Of a DNA stretch of 49,658 bases, positions 24,753 through 34,133 are shown piece by piece. Source of the DNA: an uncultured Eubacteriales bacterium. Lineage in GTDB: Bacteria; Bacillota; Clostridia; Peptostreptococcales; Anaerovoracaceae. Numbering within the stretch: position 1 is the stretch's first letter; every line of letters starts with the position of its first letter. The notes below the pieces were generated by a model that saw only the letters and a program-made list of their open reading frames with translations, did no database searches and had not been told where the DNA came from. The translations under genes and the position numbers were made by a program. The DNA lies in contig CADBRA010000023.1 of the NCBI GenBank assembly GCA_902796965.1, positions 1 through 49,658 of the forward strand. Reading direction: 5' to 3'.

Positions 24753-24885
24753 TAGTATGACGAGGCTGCAGTGCAGGCATTTTGTATACAAAATTTCCAG
24801 CTTGCGTCCGCTCCGCGGACAACGTGCGCGGCGGTCAGCTGCTGGCGCCTGTGTTACTGTCCTTGTCCGATCAAAAATCCGAAAA

Positions 24886-24922
24886 AACGGGACGATTCAC
24901 CTGTTTCGAGTGAACCGTCCCG
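24886..24922 (-). terminator. Terminator of the GntR-ABC operon
   Basis: ACGGGACG-a-TTCAC pairs with GTGAA-c-CGTCCCGT, followed on the minus strand by TTTTTT. It lies about 115 bases after the stop of the ABC membrane protein. Confidence 0.9.
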
Positions 24923-25038
24923 TCTGTTGTATGCTTTGTGCGCGTAGCGCACGCAGATCTCATAGTTTTATTTTTAATATTTAACTTCAACGTTCTTTTC
25001 ATATAATAATGTAAAATTATTGCTTTAATTCATGATCA

Positions 25039-25830
25039 TTATTCCAGATTGAGACGTCTGTCCATAAATAAGTATGTCACCGCAAAATATACCGCTGATG
25101 TTATCACTGCAACGACTAATGATGCAAAAAGGAGTATATCCAGATATTCCAGAGACTGCTCGAATGTCGTCAGATTCACAGTCAAAGGGGAATCAAGGCC
25201 GTCCGATTTTGTTACAGCAAAGTAAAGAATTACATTCTCAATCACTGCAAAGGCAATGAACGCCAGCACCGAGAACAGACCCTTGTGATCCGACGCCTGA
25301 GAACCTACTGATATAGATGCATATATCATCAGCGCAAATTCAACCAGACCTGCGATTGCATTTAATATAAACAGAACTGCTGTCAGCGATATTTTTCCCC
25401 ATGGAAGATTCATGCTGTTGAGCTGTACGAGCATTTCCCTGTAGTGTATCCCTCCATCGACTCGAATCATCAGTATAATCACCGCAGCAGATCCAAGCAT
25501 TACAAGAGTAGTCAGAACTCCCCAGATCACAGCAGATATCACTTTGCTCCACAACTGAGTACCTGTACTGGCCGGCAGCGTCATCATCAGATAACCTTCA
25601 TCGCCGTAAACTGTTTTTCTAAATCTTTGTATCAGCACGACAAGAGTCATGACAGCCATGACTATCACCAGCACTCCTAATATGAAGCTTACCACAGCCA
25701 GGGGACCCGAATTTGTAACTCTGAGGCCCAGAATTCCAGTTAGAAATGAAACCGCCAGAACTGCTATATATATTGGTCCGAGCTTCCTTCCTATCGCCAT
25801 AAAATCATATTTTATAAGTCTGCCTGCCAT
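25039..25830 (-). CDS. ABC transporter permease (YtrC/ABC-2-like)
   Basis: The 263-residue integral membrane protein has about six hydrophobic segments: IYIAVLAVSFLTGILGL, LAVVSFILGVLVIVMAVMTLVVLI, a segment near 90-115 (VISAVIWGVLTTLVMLGSAAVIILMI), ISLTAVLFILNAIAGLVEFALMIY, LFSVLAFIAFAVIENVILYFAV, and LLFASLVVAVITSAVYFAV near the end. It has no ATP-binding motif and is the partner of the ATPase just upstream; its start overlaps that gene's end by 19 bases. It resembles the membrane parts of YtrA-regulated ABC-2 systems involved in antibiotic or bacteriocin stress. The substrate is unknown. Confidence 0.8.
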   Translation of the reverse strand: MAGRLIKYDFMAIGRKLGPIYIAVLAVSFLTGILGLRVTNSGPLAVVSFILGVLVIVMAVMTLVVLIQRFRKTVYGDEGYLMMTLPASTGTQLWSKVISAVIWGVLTTLVMLGSAAVIILMIRVDGGIHYREMLVQLNSMNLPWGKISLTAVLFILNAIAGLVEFALMIYASISVGSQASDHKGLFSVLAFIAFAVIENVILYFAVTKSDGLDSPLTVNLTTFEQSLEYLDILLFASLVVAVITSAVYFAVTYLFMDRRLNLE

Positions 25831-26519
25831 TTGAAATCCTCCCTGAATATCTTGTCTATGCTCTTGCCTCTTTCCGCTCTGAGATCGTCTGCATTGTCAT
25901 GAAGCACTATCCGGCCATTCCGTATAAATACAACTTCATCAAGTATATTTTCCACGTCTTCGATAAGGTGTGTCGAAATCACCACCGCAGCGTTTTCGTT
26001 ATAATTGGAAATTATAACATGCAGTATGTAATCTCTCGCTGCAGGATCCACGCCGGCAATCGGTTCATCGAGAAAATATACCTCTGCTTCTCTGCTCATC
26101 ACCATAATGAGCTGTACTTTTTCTCTGTTGCCTTTGCTCAGATTCTTGAACCGTTTGCCTGGATCAATGCCAAGCTCGGCAAGCATGTCTTCTGCTTTGT
26201 CTCGTCTGAAATCACCGAAAAAGTCAGAATACATATTCACGATTTCTTTTACCTTCATATATCCCGGCAGAAACTCCCTGTCCGGCAGATAAGCAGTGAC
26301 GGCTTTAGTTTCTTTTCCAGGTTTATTTCCCGCTATCGTCAGGATGCCTGATGTCGGTTTCAGAAGACCATTGGCGATTTTGATCATTGTCGTCTTTCCT
26401 GCGCCGTTTGGACCGAGAAGACCAACAATCCTGCCCGACTCTATGCTCAGATTCACAGAGTCCAGAGCATCGGTACGACCGAATTTTCTTGTAAGATCCC
26501 TGCATTCTATTACTCCCAT
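25812..26519 (-). CDS. ABC transporter ATP-binding protein
   Basis: The 235-residue ATPase has Walker A GPNGAGKTT near 36-44, the signature LSKGNREKVQLIMV, Walker B EVYFLDEPIAGVDP, and the switch histidine in STHLIEDV. The SKGN signature instead of SGGQ is typical of the YtrB/YhcG-like drug or stress exporters. It is coupled to the GntR gene, with ATG one base beyond the TGA, and to the permease by overlap, making a three-gene operon. With the permease it likely forms a homodimeric exporter controlled by the GntR repressor. Confidence 0.9.
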   Translation of the reverse strand: MGVIECRDLTRKFGRTDALDSVNLSIESGRIVGLLGPNGAGKTTMIKIANGLLKPTSGILTIAGNKPGKETKAVTAYLPDREFLPGYMKVKEIVNMYSDFFGDFRRDKAEDMLAELGIDPGKRFKNLSKGNREKVQLIMVMSREAEVYFLDEPIAGVDPAARDYILHVIISNYNENAAVVISTHLIEDVENILDEVVFIRNGRIVLHDNADDLRAERGKSIDKIFREDFKWQADL

Positions 26520-26520
26520 G

Positions 26521-26904
26521 TCATTCTCCCTTCTTTACTGCAATCTGTTTCGCATAATCCGTGACTGCCCAGACAATCTCCTCATTCGTAAGTCCGAGCT
26601 TTTCAAGATTGATAAAAAATTCCTCTATGTACCCCATACTCAGATCACTCCTCAATTTCTTAAGCACATTCTCATCATCTGTGATAAACCGTCCGCTCGT
26701 CCTTTCACTGTGCAGCAGTCCATGTCTCTCGAGTTCCGACAGAGCGCGCTGCATAGTGTTAGGATTGACTCCTGCATCGAGAGCAAGCTCTCTGACTGAA
26801 GCAAGTCTTCCTCCCGGTTTTATCGCTCCACTCGCGATAAACTGGCTCATCTGATCAACGATCTGCTTATAGATAGGAAAACCTTCTTTAAAATTCCAAT
26901 CCAT
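26521..26904 (-). CDS. GntR-family (YtrA subfamily) repressor
   Basis: The 127-residue regulator has an N-terminal winged helix (PIYKQIVDQMSQFIASGAIKPGGRL, then SVRELALDAGVNPNTMQRALSELERHGLL). A short C-terminal dimerisation tail marks the YtrA subfamily, which typically represses its own ABC operon until cell-envelope antibiotics appear. The start is ATG 26904 behind AAAGGATGAAAGC. It is the first gene of the operon, and the promoter carries a perfect inverted repeat over the -10 region, consistent with autoregulation. Confidence 0.9.
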   Translation of the reverse strand: MDWNFKEGFPIYKQIVDQMSQFIASGAIKPGGRLASVRELALDAGVNPNTMQRALSELERHGLLHSERTSGRFITDDENVLKKLRSDLSMGYIEEFFINLEKLGLTNEEIVWAVTDYAKQIAVKKGE

Positions 26905-26944
26905 AGCTTTCATCCTTTCCAATGTTAGCTGTATCATTGTATTG

Positions 26945-26974
26945 TTGTATTATGCTATTAATACAATAAGTCAA
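26945..26974 (-). promoter_or_regulatory. GntR operator and promoter
   Basis: TTGTATT-N8-AATACAA (26945-26966) is a perfect 7-base inverted repeat. It covers the -10 (TAATAC at 26947-26952) and the spacer of a minus-strand promoter whose -35 is TTGACT (26969-26974, 16-base spacing). The overlap fits repression by the downstream GntR protein. Confidence 0.75.
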
Positions 26975-27358
26975 TAATACATTTCTGTCAAGATGTTTGT
27001 TGATCTTTTTGAAAACTTTTTCAGAAATCAGCAAAATAAAATAAATGTTTTTCTGTTATTATTCCGCTTTATTTACAGTAAAGCGGCAATTGGGTATAAT
27101 CACTGACTTTCACTCGCGGCAATGCACAACCTCGCCGCGAAGTGCATATTTGCTAAATCATCTCGTGAAGTTCTTCGATACTCATGATGGCGTGACCGTA
27201 ATAATAAAAGGATTATACGCTGTACCCAACGCCATTAAACATCTCAAAAGGTCAAGCTGAAATAAGGCTGCAGCGACACAGCAGCCATGATCATATAAGA
27301 TCCTGCTGACCATAAAGTACCATATGGTCTCACCCGAATTACTCATTAATTGAAAAAA
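26975..27358. other. Gap between GntR promoter and OFA terminator
   Basis: No supported gene is seen. A plus-strand frame ends at 27260 with VTVIIKGLYAVPNAIKHLKRSS, which looks protein-like, but its start region has no ribosome site. CCGCTTT...AAAGCGG at 27065-27087 can form a hairpin. Confidence 0.35.
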
Positions 27359-27386
27359 GAGCCCCGGATATAAATATCCGGGGCTC
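27359..27386 (-). terminator. Terminator after OFA transporter gene
   Basis: GAGCCCCGGATAT pairs perfectly with ATATCCGGGGCTC around two bases, followed by TTTTTT on the minus strand. It is one of the strongest in the window. Confidence 0.95.
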
Positions 27387-27433
27387 TCAAATATCATTGT
27401 CAATATTTAAAGATCATATTGCATATTCAGATC

Positions 27434-28666
27434 TTATTTGTCTTTAACCTTACTCATTGCTTTGTAAACAAATGCAAGGATGAGACCTACAACTGCGAGA
27501 ACAAGTGCGATTATATATGCACTGTTGTAGCTTCCAGTTGCTGCAAATCTTGACTTCATGATCATTGGTCCGAGTACACCAGCAAGTGCGAATGCGATGA
27601 ACATGATACCATAGTTTACGCCATTGTTCTTAGGTCCGAACTGGTCAGCAGTAAATCCAGGATATACGCCCATGAATGCACCAAATCCAAATCCTACAAG
27701 GCAGATACCTACTACGAACAGAGCTGTTGAGCCATGGTCGCCGGATACCAGCATGAGGATAAGTCCTACAGCTGCGAGGCAGAGGCAGATGATCAGTGTC
27801 ATGATTCTTCCGATCTTATCGGAGATAGAACCGCAGAGTACACGTCCGAGCGCGTTGAACAGAGCGAGTACAGATACGATTACGGATGCTGCTGCAATAC
27901 CCTTGAATGCTGCGATGGATGCGCACTGCGAAATCATCATCAGTCCGAAGAATGCGCCGCATACGAGCATGATGAACATTACGTAGAAAATAGGGTCTCT
28001 GAGCATCTCTGACCATGTCTTGTCAGTTGTTGCCTTGACATTAGCCGCAGGAGCAGGAGGAACATAGCCATCCGGAACAAATCCCTCTGGGCACTTCTTT
28101 ACGAGGAAAGCACCTACGCAGATAACTACAAGATAAATGATTCCGAGTACGAAGAAAGTCTTGTGGATTCCGAGACTCGAAGGCTGAACCATCTTGGCTG
28201 CTATAGGAGCCAGGATTACTGATCCGAGTCCGTAGCACATTGTTGTAATACCGCCTACAAAACCGCGCTTGTCCGGGAAGAACTTTACAGTATTACCGAT
28301 CGTGCAGCTGTAAATAAGTCCCATGCCGAGTCCTAATACAAGACCGTACCAGATGATTACCCATGAGAGGCTGCTTGCGAAGCCTGTTATGAACATGCCG
28401 CCGCCGAACATGAGACCTCCGATAAAGATAACCCATTTAGGTCCGAGCGCGTCGTTGATCTTACCACCTGTGATCATTGTGATAGGGCCAACTCCGTTGC
28501 AGATTGTGAATGCAAGAGCTGTCGAACCAGGATCTGTATTAAGTTCTGTAGCCCATGCAGCGCCGAATACCGACCATGCGTATCCGGTACCGATGACGAG
28601 GTTGATAATACAGCTGACTATCAGCGTCGTCCATCTTGATTTTGTCAGAGCAGAATTATCACTCAT
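27434..28666 (-). CDS. MFS transporter, oxalate/formate antiporter (OFA) type
   Basis: The 410-residue membrane protein has about 12 hydrophobic helices. The first helix (IVSCIINLVIGTGYAWSVFG) and the following AWATELNTDPGSTALAFTICNGVGPITMITGGKINDALGPKW are typical of the OFA family. GSISDKIGR near 265 is the second MFS loop. OFA members exchange small carboxylates such as oxalate and formate or, in fermenters, other mono- and dicarboxylates. I start at ATG 28666 behind AAAGGAGAG; 38 upstream codons are untranslated leader. A LuxR-type regulator is encoded upstream. An acid substrate would fit the CoA-transferases and ligase elsewhere in the window. Confidence 0.85.
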   Translation of the reverse strand: MSDNSALTKSRWTTLIVSCIINLVIGTGYAWSVFGAAWATELNTDPGSTALAFTICNGVGPITMITGGKINDALGPKWVIFIGGLMFGGGMFITGFASSLSWVIIWYGLVLGLGMGLIYSCTIGNTVKFFPDKRGFVGGITTMCYGLGSVILAPIAAKMVQPSSLGIHKTFFVLGIIYLVVICVGAFLVKKCPEGFVPDGYVPPAPAANVKATTDKTWSEMLRDPIFYVMFIMLVCGAFFGLMMISQCASIAAFKGIAAASVIVSVLALFNALGRVLCGSISDKIGRIMTLIICLCLAAVGLILMLVSGDHGSTALFVVGICLVGFGFGAFMGVYPGFTADQFGPKNNGVNYGIMFIAFALAGVLGPMIMKSRFAATGSYNSAYIIALVLAVVGLILAFVYKAMSKVKDK

Positions 28667-28835
28667 AACAATACTCTCCTTTCTGAAGAATACACCACCG
28701 AAAACCGGTGAAAATAATATCGTCCGGGTTATGTGAATAACCGGAAAGCAAATGCTGTGAAACGGCATTTTTTCAGCCAATATACCGTTACACGCGGAAG
28801 AAAAATCAAATTTCCTCCCTCACAATTACATGATG

Positions 28836-28886
28836 ATTATAATACTAAGTCTGACAAAAGTATAGTATACTAAAGTATAGTATTGG
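28836..28886 (-). promoter_or_regulatory. OFA gene promoter with direct repeats
   Basis: A -10 box TATAAT (28836-28841, minus) lacks a good -35. In its place two copies of AAAGTATAGTAT repeat at a 15-base period (28857-28886), with the palindrome TAGTATACTA inside. This is the pattern of an activator-dependent promoter; the LuxR-type protein encoded next door is the obvious candidate. Confidence 0.5.
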
Positions 28887-29128
28887 CATGTGAATAATAT
28901 GTATAAATACTATTATATTTCACAATCTCACAACAAAAATAAATATTATATCACTGTAAGATTACTTTTATTCATCATTAAATAATAGCATATATATTTA
29001 TTTGTTCATTCAAAAATATCGTTCTTCTATTATTTCAGTCTATGCTCAGCATGCCGTTCACACTCATTGCTATGTCTCAGATAATAATAGCGCTTAATTT
29101 CAAACTGATCATGAATTCTTCTCTGCGC
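28887..29128. other. AT-rich gap downstream of the LuxR-type gene
   Basis: No gene and no clear terminator are seen between the LuxR-type gene and the OFA promoter, so transcription may run through. Confidence 0.4.
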
Positions 29129-31642
29129 CTATTGAATTATCTTCTTAATAAGTGAAGCCCTGTTCGGTACCCCGAGACGCGCATAAACATTGGAAAGACT
29201 TTTTTTGACAGTTATCTCTGCTATATTGAGTTCCTTCGCGATTTCGAGATTTGTCTTACCGTCTGCAACAAGCGTGGCTATCTCCTGTTCCCTTTTCGTA
29301 AGCATGCTGATAGCTGAATCGCTGTTTACATACAGCAGGACATTCATGTGCTTCTCATATTTGCGAAATATCATCGTGCACTTTTCCGAAAATTTATGTT
29401 CCTCGCTGTTTAGCTTTACTTTTCTGTAGATCTCGCCAAGCTCGCGCCCGTTCTCAGCAAAAGGCAGGTATATTCTGTCCTTAATAGCAAGAGAAATGGC
29501 CTTGTGAAGTGATGCCTCAGCTGCATCAGACATCGAAAGCCTTCTGTATGATATTGTCTTGTATATTTCAAAATAGATCTGTGCAAGTATATTTTCGTTT
29601 TTTTCCGAATCTTCCACGAGTTCATCAGCAAGTCCCAGATATTTGCTGTATTCCAGATTATCTATGAGGATTCTCGAATATATTATCGAAGCATAATCTA
29701 TAGCTGGTTTGTACAGCATGTGGTTGCCGTAATTTCTGAATTCTCCGTTGCGCAGCCATTCCGCCACGTGATCTGTCTGGTTGAAAACAGAAAAAATTGA
29801 TGCTTCGCATATATCACCCACATATCTGAGTGAGCGTCTGCCGGTATCGTGCACAAGTTTTTTGATATTGTCGAGATACCTCAGGCCCTTATCAGTCTCT
29901 CCCCTTAGAAGAGCTATTTTCGCCTGAAGAAACCAGGCGCTCATCCCTATTATACTCTGACTGTATTTCTCGGCTACGGTACCCGCTTTATGAGACAGTA
30001 TATCTGCTCTGTCTATGTCTCCCCGATAAAACACTATTTCTGCTTCAAACAGATACTCTGAACCTCTTCCGTTGTTGTCCGTAAGGCGATAATACAGATC
30101 TCTTGTCGAAGTATATTTTTCGAGCTGTGTGTCGAGACTCCCGATCCTTGTATAATACAGGAAAAGAACAGACGGAACGCCGAATATGAATGAACTCATT
30201 CCTCCGGCCTGCGCAATTGTATGCTTCAATTTTCTGGCGCAGCGCAGCTGATATGCCTCAACGGAAGGCAGGTCTCTGTAATACAGATAGCTGCACAGCA
30301 TCTGATATTCACCATCAAAATTATCCTTTTCCGACTCAGGAATTTCGTTTCTGTATTCACTGCTGTCGAGAAGATGCATGACTGAATCAAGTTCTTTAGC
30401 GTCATTATGCATACGCAACTGTCTCGCGTATATCATGATGGAAATATAGTGGCGGTTGCGTATCTTTTCAGGGCATTCCCTGAATATAGATTTCATAGAA
30501 TCTATGTCATCTGCGCAAACGAATTTTCCTTTATCGCGTTCAAACGCCCTCAACATATCTTCAAAGTTTCCGCTGCGAAAATAGAAATATGAAGCACGTC
30601 CATAGCTGTTATTCAGGAAATACCAGTCAGCAGCATGTCTGTAAACCTCATTCTTGAACTTCAGCTCTCTCAATTCCATCTTTTCCTCGAAATATCTCGC
30701 AAAAAGCTTATGGATGTGATATGAACCGTTTTCCGGATTCATCCATATGAAATCACCTGAATCTGAAAAATTTATCAACATTTTTTCAGGATCATTCTTA
30801 CGCCTTACGAATCTCGCCTGTTCCATGGAAAAATTGCTGAATATGCATATCCTCTCAAGGAAATCGTTCTGATCTTCTGTATAATCTCTGCATACTGTCT
30901 GCTCGAATATACCCATGATCTGTTCAGGAATTTCATATTCTCCTGTTTCGACATAGTGTACCAGCACAAGATATAAAGCCGCTATCCATCCATCGGTCTT
31001 TCTACTGAGCCTGTCGGCGAGACCTGATGAAAGCTCAGCGCCGCAGAGCCTGTAATACTGAATGATATCGCCCGGACCAAGCATAAAGTCAAAAACATCT
31101 ATTACGTGCAGCAGGTGCTTTATTCTGAGTTCCTCGCGGTTTTTTTTGAACTTACCTCTGCCGATAAGCACAAAATGCAGATCATGGATGCGCTCTCTTG
31201 CTGCCATTTCAAAAAAACGGCACGTCTGTTCAGAGGATATCATATGGAAATTGTCGATGACGATAGTAACGGGCTTCTTATGTGCCATCTCTCTTAGAAG
31301 AGTTATACACCTGCTCATGCTTTCTTCTATGTTTATATTCTCTTCATAAAACTCGTGAGAAATCTGTAAAATCTTATCAGCGGTCTCGCTGCTGATGCCG
31401 GATATTGTCCTTCTGAACTGGCGGAATGCTGTCTCGAGATTTGATGTCTGAATATCCTGCCATACATAAAGACTTCCAGAATTGCGCAGATAATTCATGC
31501 ATGAAACCGACTTGCCGTAACCTATCGGCGCTTCTATCGATGTAAGGGGAAACTCAGAGATCTTTTTAAGTTTATTGTTTAATTCTCTCGATATATATTT
31601 TTTTTCCGTATCTATCTTGTTTCTTCTGTCACGCATTTGCAT
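29129..31642 (-). CDS. LuxR-family ATP-binding (LAL/MalT-like) regulator
   Basis: The 837-residue transcriptional regulator has an N-terminal NTPase with Walker A APIGYGKS at residues 38-45 and Walker-B-like VTIVIDNFHMI near 125. A long helical middle (about 340-770) resembles tetratricopeptide sensor repeats. The C-terminal LuxR helix-turn-helix includes LTKREQEIATLVADGKTNLEIAKELNIAEITVKKSLSNVY. This is the LAL/MalT architecture: ligand plus ATP drive multimerisation and activation. It reads toward an acid-transporter gene 460 bases away, so it probably activates that gene. The start ATG follows GAGGAAAAAC. It lies only 43 bases after deoB and may be cotranscribed. Confidence 0.85.
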   Translation of the reverse strand: MQMRDRRNKIDTEKKYISRELNNKLKKISEFPLTSIEAPIGYGKSVSCMNYLRNSGSLYVWQDIQTSNLETAFRQFRRTISGISSETADKILQISHEFYEENINIEESMSRCITLLREMAHKKPVTIVIDNFHMISSEQTCRFFEMAARERIHDLHFVLIGRGKFKKNREELRIKHLLHVIDVFDFMLGPGDIIQYYRLCGAELSSGLADRLSRKTDGWIAALYLVLVHYVETGEYEIPEQIMGIFEQTVCRDYTEDQNDFLERICIFSNFSMEQARFVRRKNDPEKMLINFSDSGDFIWMNPENGSYHIHKLFARYFEEKMELRELKFKNEVYRHAADWYFLNNSYGRASYFYFRSGNFEDMLRAFERDKGKFVCADDIDSMKSIFRECPEKIRNRHYISIMIYARQLRMHNDAKELDSVMHLLDSSEYRNEIPESEKDNFDGEYQMLCSYLYYRDLPSVEAYQLRCARKLKHTIAQAGGMSSFIFGVPSVLFLYYTRIGSLDTQLEKYTSTRDLYYRLTDNNGRGSEYLFEAEIVFYRGDIDRADILSHKAGTVAEKYSQSIIGMSAWFLQAKIALLRGETDKGLRYLDNIKKLVHDTGRRSLRYVGDICEASIFSVFNQTDHVAEWLRNGEFRNYGNHMLYKPAIDYASIIYSRILIDNLEYSKYLGLADELVEDSEKNENILAQIYFEIYKTISYRRLSMSDAAEASLHKAISLAIKDRIYLPFAENGRELGEIYRKVKLNSEEHKFSEKCTMIFRKYEKHMNVLLYVNSDSAISMLTKREQEIATLVADGKTNLEIAKELNIAEITVKKSLSNVYARLGVPNRASLIKKIIQ

Positions 31643-31685
31643 GTCTGTTTTTCCTCATCACTCTCAGCACAGTAATCAGCTTGTG

Positions 31686-32864
31686 TTATACAAGTATTTC
31701 ATCGATGAATGATGTACCCGACAGCGTATTTTCTATGCCAAAATATTCACAGATTGAAGCCGATATATCCGCAAAAGATTTTCTCGTGCCTATTTCAGCT
31801 CCCGCCTTTATCTTTTTGCCATATGCAAGAACAGGTATATATTCTCTCGTATGATTCCATCCTTTGAATGTTGGATCGTTGCCGTGATCGGCCGTCAGGA
31901 TCAGAACGTCGTCACTGCGCATTGCTGAAATAATTTCCGGAATGCGGGCATCGAACTCCTCTATAGCCCTGGCATAACCTTCCGGATCTCTTCTGTGCCC
32001 GTACTTTGCGTCAAAATCGACAAGATTAGTGAAAATAATGCCATTACCGGCTTTTTTCATATAATCAAGCGTTTTATCGACACCATCCATATTGCTGACG
32101 GTGTGAACATAAGATACCATGCCTCTGCCATTGAAAATATCATGTATTTTCCCTACACAGTCGACTTCGTAACCTGCTCCCTTCATTAAATCAAGAATAG
32201 TGTCAGAAGGAGGATCTACTGAATAATCACGCCTGTCCGATGTCCTTGTATAGACGCCGTCTCTATATATATAAGGCCGGGCAATAACCCGTCCAACGAG
32301 AAGATCTCCCTGAAGCATTTCTCGAGCGATCATGCACATGTCGTACAATTTTTCAAGAGGAATTACATCGGTGTCAGCTGCTATCTGAAAGACGCTGTCG
32401 GCAGACGTATAAACAATAGGGAATCCCGTCCTGCGCTGTTCAGGACCCAGCTCTTTTATTATCTCAGTGCCTGAAGCTGAATAATTGCCGATAACTTTTG
32501 TTCCGATCCTCTCTTCAAATGCTTTTATGAAATCCTCAGGAAAACCAGTATCAGTAAAAGTCTGAAACGGCATCTCTGTCACAAGCCCGGCAATTTCCCA
32601 GTGTCCTGTTATCGTATCTTTGCCCTTTGATAATTCTGCCGCTCTTCCGAATGCTCCGTCAGGATCCGGTTCGGATGTAAGATCGATGCCCTCTATATTG
32701 CCATATCCGAGTTTTATCAGATTCGGTATTTCTATGCCTGGTACGCGTTCGATGATATGATTTATCGTCGAAGCTCCTCTGTCACCGTATTCAGCTGCGT
32801 CAGGCATTGCTCCGGCTCCAAGACTGTCCATCACTATAAGTATGACACGCTTGTCATATCTCAT
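31686..32864 (-). CDS. deoB: Phosphopentomutase
   Basis: The 392-residue alkaline-phosphatase-superfamily enzyme interconverts ribose 1- and 5-phosphate (and the deoxy forms) in nucleoside salvage. The N-terminal metal site is VILIVMDSLGAGAMPDA. The phosphoacceptor threonine sits in GKDTITGHWEIAG, and LILTADHGNDPTFKGWNHTREYIPVLAYG supplies the C-terminal metal ligands. The length is as usual (about 390). The start is ATG 32864 behind AAAGGAG, inside the last 11 bases of the metallophosphoesterase gene. No deoA/deoD neighbours are present. Confidence 0.96.
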   Translation of the reverse strand: MRYDKRVILIVMDSLGAGAMPDAAEYGDRGASTINHIIERVPGIEIPNLIKLGYGNIEGIDLTSEPDPDGAFGRAAELSKGKDTITGHWEIAGLVTEMPFQTFTDTGFPEDFIKAFEERIGTKVIGNYSASGTEIIKELGPEQRRTGFPIVYTSADSVFQIAADTDVIPLEKLYDMCMIAREMLQGDLLVGRVIARPYIYRDGVYTRTSDRRDYSVDPPSDTILDLMKGAGYEVDCVGKIHDIFNGRGMVSYVHTVSNMDGVDKTLDYMKKAGNGIIFTNLVDFDAKYGHRRDPEGYARAIEEFDARIPEIISAMRSDDVLILTADHGNDPTFKGWNHTREYIPVLAYGKKIKAGAEIGTRKSFADISASICEYFGIENTLSGTSFIDEILV

Positions 32865-33573
32865 TATCAATACTCCTTTCAGACAATATAAGCTGAGGAA
32901 CAAATCCAACAGTATCTGAAGACACGAGTCTGTATTCTGTACCTTTTATCTTTCCTCTGAAAGCATGTTTCTCAGCTTCATCACCGTGAAGATGGCCGTA
33001 TAATACGCATGAAACATCATACTGGTCTATTATCTCGGTCACAGGCGTCTCGCTGCCTCTGCTGTCGGTAGGAGGATAATGAAGAGAAAGAATTATCTTT
33101 GAAGCTCCTCTCTCAGAAGCTGAATCAAGAGCCAGTCTCAACCTTATAAGTTCACGTCTGAATATCTTTTCATCGTGCTCAGTCCAGTCCTGACCTGGAT
33201 AATGAAGCATCCAGCCTCTTGTCCCGCACACCGCTGTATTTCCTGCCATTACGCTGTTATTCTGTAAAAAGATAATATCCTCATGTATGGCATTCATTTT
33301 TTTCAACGTCGTCCACCACAGATCGTGATTTCCTCTCGTTATGATTTTTCTGCCAGGCCGTTCATGTATCCAATCAAAATCCGGAACAGCTTCGCTAAGC
33401 TTCAGTCCCCACGATACATCTCCGGATATTATAACAACGTCATCCGGATTCACGATTCTGTCCCAGTTGCTGCGCATCTTCTCTGTATGATTATTCCATC
33501 TGGGTCCGAACACATCCATTGGTTTATCGACCGAACCTGACAGATGAAGATCCGCCATAGCGAAAATATTCAT
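32854..33573 (-). CDS. Metallophosphoesterase
   Basis: The 239-residue calcineurin-like phosphoesterase has metal-binding motifs in order: MADLHLSG, VVIISGDVSWG, RGNHDLWW, SLHYPPTD and YGHLHGDE. Asp8, the DVSWG aspartate, the NHD pair and the two GHLH histidines would hold the two metals. Its specific substrate (nucleotide, phosphodiester or protein) cannot be told from the sequence. It heads a likely operon with deoB (11-base overlap). No signal peptide is present, so it acts in the cytoplasm. Confidence 0.9.
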   Translation of the reverse strand: MNIFAMADLHLSGSVDKPMDVFGPRWNNHTEKMRSNWDRIVNPDDVVIISGDVSWGLKLSEAVPDFDWIHERPGRKIITRGNHDLWWTTLKKMNAIHEDIIFLQNNSVMAGNTAVCGTRGWMLHYPGQDWTEHDEKIFRRELIRLRLALDSASERGASKIILSLHYPPTDSRGSETPVTEIIDQYDVSCVLYGHLHGDEAEKHAFRGKIKGTEYRLVSSDTVGFVPQLILSERSIDNEI

Positions 33574-33623
33574 ATTTCAATCACCTTAGATAATTGTAGC
33601 TGAAAAACGTCAAAAAAACAAAC

Positions 33624-33652
33624 CGGCGGCATATCACAAAGATGTGCCGCCG
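33624..33652 (-). terminator. Terminator after MarR gene
   Basis: CGGCGGCA pairs with TGCCGCCG across a 13-base loop, followed on the minus strand by GGTTTGTTTTTTTGAC. It lies just after the MarR stop, between it and the metallophosphoesterase. Confidence 0.85.
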
Positions 33653-33659
33653 ATCATAA

Positions 33660-34097
33660 CTAATGTTTCTGCTTCTTAGCCAGATTCTCATTCATCTGTT
33701 TGATAAGTTTTATAAATTCATCAATATTTTCCGGCGGAATTCCTTCGACAATATCATTGTGAACTGACGCCAGACGCCTTGATGTTTCTTTTACCTTTTC
33801 CTTGCCCTTATCCGTTATGAATACGAGGAACGCTCTGCGGTCTTTTTCCGTAGTCCGCCTCTCCACATAACCTCTGCTTTCAAGAATGTCAAGAATTCTC
33901 GCAAGAGTTGCCTGATCTTTGTCGACCCTCCTCGAAAGAGTCTTCTGATTTATGCCGTCATCGTTAACCAGATTGTACAATACTACAAACTGTTCGAGCG
34001 TAACGTCATACCTGTCCAGTGCCATGGACATCTGCCTGCGCATTCTCTTCTGCATTACATAAACAAGATAGGTAAGCTGTTCGTTAATATCAAACAT
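33660..34097 (-). CDS. MarR-family regulator
   Basis: The 145-residue winged-helix protein has recognition helices in GINQKTLSRRVDKDQATLARILDILESRGYVERRTTEKDRRAFLVFITDKGK, the classical MarR signature ending in DxR. Long N- and C-terminal helices would dimerise. It follows the acyl-CoA ligase gene by 36 bases, probably on the same message. MarR proteins that sense aromatic acids or their CoA esters are often paired with ligases, but the ligand here is unknown. Confidence 0.92.
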   Translation of the reverse strand: MFDINEQLTYLVYVMQKRMRRQMSMALDRYDVTLEQFVVLYNLVNDDGINQKTLSRRVDKDQATLARILDILESRGYVERRTTEKDRRAFLVFITDKGKEKVKETSRRLASVHNDIVEGIPPENIDEFIKLIKQMNENLAKKQKH

Positions 34098-34133
34098 TTC
34101 TCCACCCGTATCTTTATTATTAATTAGCGCTTA

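Noticed and set aside
24646-24885. T-box or leader-peptide attenuator for ilvBN
   Set aside because: No T-box core (AGGGTGG-ACCGCG) and no branched-chain-codon leader peptide were found; only a small hairpin lies between promoter and start.
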